From Azolla caroliniana (lineage: Eukaryota > Polypodiophyta), in NCBI GenBank assembly GCA_043228905.1, contig JBHGNT010000020.1:10044001-10108000 (forward strand): DNA of 64,000 nucleotides, in the 5' to 3' direction. The notes under the pieces were generated by a model. It searched no databases. It was not told where the DNA came from and worked only from the letters and a program-made list of their open reading frames with translations. This document shows, piece by piece, positions 59,139 to 64,000 of this stretch. Numbering within the stretch: the first letter of the stretch is position 1; each line of letters starts with the position of its first letter. A program made the translations under genes and the position numbers.

Positions 59139-59760
59139 TGCAATCCAAGACCGAACACTAGAGGAGTTCACTCTGTTGGATCGAACAGTTGAGGAGGCGA
59201 TCCAGGACCGACCAATGGCGACAACTGAGTGTAGAATGTTGCCGTTGGATGAGTGAACTCCGTCAAATCGAAATGTGGAAGCAATCCAGGACTGGACAGT
59301 AGCGGCAACTGAGTGTAGAATGATGGCAATGGAGGAGAGAACCCCGTCAGATTGAACAGTTACCGATGATGCTTGTAACGCACAGAGAAGGCACCTAAGA
59401 GTAGAATGGCGGCAGTGGAGTTGTTAACGCCGTCGGGTCGAAAAATGGCAGCAATACACGACCTTGACAGTAGCGGCCCCTGAGTGTAGAGTGGCACAGA
59501 GAAGAGAACCCCGTCAGATTGAAAAGTTACCGATGATGCTTGGAACGCACAGTAGCGGCCCTTGAGTGTAGAGTGGCACAGAGAAGAAAACCCCGTCAGA
59601 TTGAACAACTCTTTGATGATGCTTGGAACGCACAGTAGCGGCCCCTAAGTGTAGAGTGGCACAAAGAAGAGAACCCCGTCAGATTGAACAACTCTTTGAT
59701 GATGCTTGGAACGCACAGTAGCGGCCCCTGAGTGTAGAGTGGCGGTAGGTGGACTCGATA
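59139..59760. repeat. minisatellite, units of about 85-90 bp
   Basis: Units containing GAACCCCGTCAGATTGAA, GATGATGCTTGGAACGCACAG and TAGCGGCCCCTGAGTGTAGA repeat head to tail. The right-hand copies (from about 59495) are nearly identical and the left-hand copies diverged. Confidence 0.85.
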
Positions 59761-59984
59761 GGGTTTAGCAACAGTGGTAGCAACTAACACAATACACAAC
59801 TAGAGATGGCCTACATGATGTGGCAAAGGATCATGCATAATGGACCTAGGAATTCGATATATAATTTATGGTACACATTTATGGTGCACATATCAATTTA
59901 TGTTGCACGTTTATGTTGCACATTTATGACACTCATTTACATATGTAATTAAAACACTCTAGTATTTTCAATGGTAGTTTTTTG

Positions 59985-60090
59985 CATAGTTAATTTATTA
60001 ATGATGGCTTTTTACTAAAATGACTATTTATCAATGGTAGCTTTTTGCATAGCTAATTAGCTATGTCAAGGACATAGCTAATTGTTTCCA
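59985..60090. repeat. single palindromic repeat copy right of the HTH gene
   Basis: TGGTAGCTTTTTGCATAGCTAATTAGCTATGTCAAGGACATAGCTAATT shares the AGCTAATTAGCT core and the TGGTAGCT phrase with the array at 57727-58190. It may mark the other end of one mobile unit. Confidence 0.4.
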
Positions 60091-60139
60091 CTCTCATGCT
60101 TTCACCCATAACTACTCTTCTAGCGATGAAAAAGATTTG

Positions 60140-61998
60140 GGAAGTTACTCCTACAAATTTGCAATAATACCGGATTGCTTATTGCGAATGATATTTCCTT
60201 ATGGCCCAACACTAATGGTTTTACATGTATAAACACAACAGAAATAGTGTGATTGACTATGTGCTACTTTCCGAAGGTATTTTGGATCATATACATAAAT
60301 TCTCACTTGGGGAATGGACACCAGAATCCGATCATAGGCCTTTATGTATTGATCTCAAATGTATGCATAGGTTTCATTGTGAGAAGGCTATTGAAAATAA
60401 TAAACAACTGCACTTGAGCATGGACCTTAAGCGAGCGCCCATGTATTCCAAGATGGTTGAGGATATGTTACAAATGACAAAGATACAACATGGTGCCACA
60501 CTAGAATGCAAATGGGAAGCTTTCAAGAAAGTAATTCTCTCCTGTACAAACAAATGTTTTTTGACCAACCGCACATCTTGGAAATGCACCAAGAAACTTA
60601 GGAAAAAATGGTTTGATAAAGAATGTCGTGAAGCTCGAAAATGCGTTATGGTTTTGGATGTAGTTAAGGATAAAGAGAATTACCAAAAGCATTTGCATGA
60701 GTATAAAAGGCTTATTCAAAGAAAGAGAAGAATATGGGAAGTTACTCAACAATTTATCCAAACACAAGAGAAAGCACATGCATGTGCTAAATTTTTGGGG
60801 AAATCTAAAGGGGAAACATGTTGAGAGTTATGGTGACTTAACTCTTCACGACTTGTCTATGCATTGTAAGAATTTATATGAGTCATCTCTTGCTGGAAAG
60901 ATGATGTGTTATGGTTCTCTTTCACATATGTCTCCCTTCTTTCACATATGCATAGGACTTAAGAAATTGGCCTCTCGAAAGGCAAGCGATCTTCAATGTA
61001 TAAAGGCTGAAATGCTCAAATGGACGGGAAAGGAAGCATATGCATGGATAAGCGATATGTTTAATGATGCATTGCAACATGGTATGCCGTATGATTGGAC
61101 TACAAATTAGATCAAACCTTTACATAAAGGTGGAGATGCAAATAATGTAAACAACTATCGAACCATCATGGTTGGCTCATTAATGGCAAAACTATTTGGA
61201 TGTATAATGGAATCAAAGATGAGTGTATGGACTGAAAAAAATGGTAAGAGAGATTATGGACAAGCTGGCTTTCGAAAACACCATAGCACCATTGATCACC
61301 TTGTCATGCTTCGAGTATTAATGGAGGAAAGTCGCCTTAGAGGTAAAGGTTTATTTTGTTGCTTTGTAGAATTCAAGAAACTTTTGATATGGTACCTTGT
61401 GAGCATCTTTGGAGGCGAATGGAAGAAGGTGCCAAGTGAATATATGCTTGCAATTTCCCGAATTTATGAGAAGGTTATATGTTGTGTGCGTATGAGAGAT
61501 AGACTTTCAGATTTTTTCAATAGCACTATTGGTGTTAAGCAAGGATGCCCACTCTCACCAACACTATTTGGTCTATGCATTGATGAATTGGATGAAATGG
61601 TTACCAAGTTTGCAAAGGAAGAATATGTTGAAGAAGTTGTCATTGGGAATGTTGTGATTATACTTTTGTTATATGCAGATGATGTAGTGCTTTTTGCAAA
61701 TACTTAAGGAGATGCACAAAAGCTTATGAAGGCATTGGAAAAATTTTGCATGCCTAAATTAAGTGTCAATAGCTCTAAAACAAAGATTATGCTTGTGAAG
61801 AGCCAAAAAAGAGATAAACCATACATTATATATACCAATGAGCCACTTGAATGTATGGAACGCTTCAAATATCTTGGCCTTGAAGATCCTTCAAATCATA
61901 GATGGAATGAATGTGCTACACGTTGATTAGAGGCGGGTAAGCGAGCATACTATGCATTTGAGAACACATGCAATCTCGGAGATATTAAGTGTTGGGTC
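60140..61998 (+). pseudogene. second LINE: endonuclease end and reverse transcriptase, broken
   Basis: An endonuclease C-terminus (SVIDYVLLSEGI, ESDHRPL near 60235-60345) is followed by a linker and RT with RTIMVGSLMAKLFG (61160), YGQAGFRKHHSTIDHL, VKQGCPLSPTLFGLCIDEL and an intact YADDVVLFAN catalytic box (near 61673). The frame shifts near 60820 and stops occur at 61108 and 61705, and near 61924. Different LINE family from the one at 35 kb. It ends abruptly near 61998 where copia sequence begins. Confidence 0.83.
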
Positions 61999-62185
61999 CT
62001 CGTGCCCACACAAGAGAACATTGCAGACCTCTTCACAAAGGCTCTACCTAGGGAGAAGTTTGAAGCTTTCCGCAATGCTTTAGGCCTAATCCCATTTGTG
62101 GATTCATCTCTATCCACATAGCTTGGCACTTGTTTAACCATGAGTGTCAACTCCTTGTTCACTGCATCACTCCCAAGGGGGATTT
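61998..62185 (+). pseudogene. copia RNase H C-terminus and polypurine tract
   Basis: The translation ENIADLFTKALPREKFEAF is the conserved end of copia RNase H/pol. A purine tract (AAGGGGGATT, 62174-62183) and an LTR-like TGTTGACA start at 62186 follow. Only the 3' end of the element is present. Confidence 0.75.
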
Positions 62186-62407
62186 GTTGACATATTTTGG
62201 TAGTGATGTGTGAACACACTTAGGATAGTGATGTGTGTGAACACACTTAGGATAGTGATGTGTGTGAACACACTTAGGATAGTGATGTGTGTGAACACAT
62301 TTAGGACAGTAATGTGTGAACACACTTAGGACAATGATGTGTGTGAACACACTTAGGACTACAAGGGCATTTTTTCCCTCTGTCTAAAAATACTCTTAGA
62401 ACCATTG
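62186..62407 (+). repeat. copia LTR start with 24-25 bp minisatellite
   Basis: Starts TGTTGACATA after the polypurine tract. From about 62199 to 62356 the unit ACACTTAGGATAGTGATGTG + TGTGA repeats about six times with small changes. The LTR end is not identifiable. Confidence 0.65.
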
Positions 62408-62620
62408 TAAAGAATTGGGTATGATTCTTGTGAAGCGGAATAGGTGTGAACTGTGTGTGTATGAGAGAGAGAGTGTGTGACAATGAAAAGGGGGCAATAG
62501 AAAAAAGAGATGTTCTACTTGTAGAAGAAGACATTTGAGGGAGTCTAACTGTATTCTAAAACCTTCTTTTGAGAAAATTAAGGAATGCTGAAGCCTAACT
62601 ATATAACTACCCGAACACTT
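62408..62620 (-). repeat. partial copia LTR related to 53694-54144
   Basis: TGTAAAGAATTGGGTATGAT followed by TCTTGTGAAGCGG matches the outer end of the LTR at 53694 (TGTAATGAATCGGGTATGAT, TCTTGTGTAGCGG) in the same orientation. The shared TAGAAGAAGA phrase also appears at 62522. Similarity fades after about 62600. Confidence 0.6.
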
Positions 62621-62707
62621 AGATTAACTATATTATTTTCTGAAATTTTCCTAAAAAACAAATAATTAAAAATTATTTTTTATTTTAAAAATAATGCTAA
62701 AGTCTTC

Positions 62708-62717
62708 TATATAAGGA
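62708..62717 (+). promoter_or_regulatory. TATA box of the right-edge gene
   Basis: CTATATAAGG lies about 120 nt upstream of the ATG at 62832, leaving a leader of about 90 nt. Confidence 0.5.
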
Positions 62718-62831
62718 GGTTAGAAATTTCATTTTCATTATCACGTGAAAGAATCCATCGAGCTCAGAGCACAGGCCAATTTTCGAGCACTCAGAAGCAC
62801 ATCGTGGACAGCACTACCTCCGGCACGAACC

Positions 62832-64000
62832 ATGAACAAGGGAAAGAAAATCGTCAGGTTAGTAATATTCATTACATTTTTTAAGATTCCTAAAGATTCC
62901 TTAAAGATTCCTTTCCTCAACACATAGAAATTTTATTTTATTTTGTACAATGAACTTGGAAAGCAATTCTGAAAGCCAGGACCTTCAACCAAAATCCGAT
63001 GCAGTGCATCGGATTTTGGTTGAAGGTTCTGCCTTTCAACCGAAATCCGATGCACTGCATCGGATTTTGGTTGAAAAAAATGTTGTTTTTGCGATAAAAA
63101 ACTATCGCATGGGACCATAAAATTGACGTAATTTAAATGATAATTTGCGTGATTTAGATGAAATTGTACGTTGTTTCTATGTTTTCACCAACGTTTTTAA
63201 TTTCAGTGAACCCAGACAAAAAGTTCCTTCATTTAGATTGAAGATTCGATCTCCGACAAAACGAGATTCTGGCTCCTTCATGAAGGACACGATTAAAAAG
63301 AATTTATTTGACTCAACGGGGGAAGGAGGATCCAAGTCATCTGTGGCTACTACCAAAATCAACAAAGGTAGTACGCAAGAGGAGAAAACGGTTGAGGTGA
63401 AATATAAGGATTACCCCGAACTTGAATGGTGTCTCTCTTATGTCGAGGAGGATGGGGTGCTGTTATTGATAACGGCAAAATCGGACGGGGAAGGGAAACT
63501 TCAGCTTGGAAAAACATTTAATTACGGGCATGTAACCAAGCTAGAGTACGAAGACATTGATTCTACATGTATTTTAATCGACGTCTCGAGCTCAGTTGGC
63601 GATAGGCGATTGCGACTTGATGAGGGAAACCTAGTACCCGAATCTTGCAATCCCAAGGCTTTGCGTAAAGACCTGCAAACAAAAAATAACTTGTTGGTAG
63701 CTCTTCGGCCGTATGTGACAGGAGAGATGATGACCGGTGAAGCAGAAACTCCACCGAAAAAGTCTAGGAAGACAAATCCTGTTCAAAAGAAATATACTAA
63801 ACGACCACGACCCGAAGAAGAAGAAGAAGAAATATTAGAGTTCGTGGAAGAAGAAGACGACCAACAAGTTGACGTCGTGGCTCCAGGCGGACAACTATCT
63901 TCTGGTGTCCTGACGTCAGAACAAAATAAAATAAGAGAAAATATTGTGAAGACTAAACTTGTGCGCAGGGGCCAGCTATTTCATTTGCCCATTACTTCTA
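62832..64000 (+). CDS. unrecognised gene, 5' part (runs off window)
   Basis: Exon 1 62832-62857 (ATGAACAAGGGAAAG) joins exon 2 from 63207 (donor CAG|GTTAGT, acceptor TTTCAG), keeping one frame open for 273 codons to the window edge without a stop. The N-terminus is Lys/Arg-rich. A globular part follows (DYPELEWCLSYVEEDGVLLL, FNYGHVTKLEYEDID). Next is a basic stretch, PPKKSRKTNPVQKKYTKRPR, which looks like a nuclear localisation signal, then an acidic Glu run and a tail (RENIVKTKLVRRGQLFHLPI). I recognise no family. Nuclear localisation is an inference. It could be a host gene or the first ORF of a large transposon. The exon 1 model rests on the TATA box, splice sites and frame only. Confidence 0.55.
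62971..63075. repeat. two consecutive palindromes in the first intron of the right-edge gene
   Basis: 62981-63027 is a perfect inverted repeat with 23-nt arms around one central base (arm starts ACCTTCAACCAAAATCCGAT); with two mismatches the arms extend to 33 nt (62971-63037). 63035-63075 is a second palindrome with 20-nt arms, one mismatch, and nearly the same arm sequence. Confidence 0.9.

Overview
This window is nuclear DNA of a land plant. It holds two intron-containing plant genes: a complete BOR-type boron (borate) exporter gene with 12 coding exons on the + strand (29004-33598), and a complete gene for plastid ribosomal protein S1 with 7 coding exons on the - strand (42235-45906). Everything else is repeat-rich intergenic DNA. 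I cannot name the species. The chromovirus at 15099-21253 resembles the Tf1/sushi/fungal-like group more than the usual seed-plant clades, which weakly suggests a non-seed plant (moss, lycophyte or fern).

Region 1 to about 21.4 kb is a nest of LTR retrotransposons that can be put in order. A decayed Ty3/gypsy element (I; 1-3187 plus 10546-14750) was interrupted near the end of pol by a GC-rich, nearly intact Ty3/gypsy-like element (II; 3188-10545) whose two 820-bp LTRs are almost identical. Just to the right lies a solo LTR of family B (B1; 14775-15098 plus 21259-21390, target duplication CCCTC). A chromodomain Ty3/gypsy element (III; 15099-21253, target duplication GATTG) inserted into B1. 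A second family-B solo LTR (B2; 20717-21181, target duplication TTCCA) then inserted into the 3' LTR of element III. Element III appears to use Tf1-style self-priming: the sequence just after its 5' LTR is complementary, over 12 nt, to the predicted 5' end of its own transcript. It also has a GTTAAAC heptamer in the correct register at its gag/pol overlap.

Region 21.4-29 kb is AT-rich with no recognisable gene, ending in tandem repeats and TACA microsatellites just upstream of the boron exporter gene. A cluster of minimal upstream ORFs, including ATGTAA, precedes the BOR start. After BOR comes a 5'-truncated LINE on the - strand (35055-38159) with a 16-bp target duplication, then AT-rich DNA, then the plastid S1 gene. 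In S1 a GAA/TTC microsatellite encodes a poly-Ser run in the transit peptide.

Region 46-53.7 kb is intergenic, with microsatellites, one short coiled-coil ORF, and two tRNA-like (SINE-head) segments. Region 53.7-57.7 kb is a 5'-truncated Ty1/copia element on the - strand. It abuts an array of palindromic AGCTAATTAGCT repeats (57.7-58.2 kb) and a - strand gene with a helix-turn-helix and a conserved SPNKKD...EEH motif (58173-59002), possibly an undescribed DNA transposon. A minisatellite, a second, frameshifted LINE (+ strand) and copia 3'-end/LTR debris follow. At the right edge a new gene starts (62832, running off the window) that I do not recognise; its first intron carries two consecutive near-perfect palindromes.
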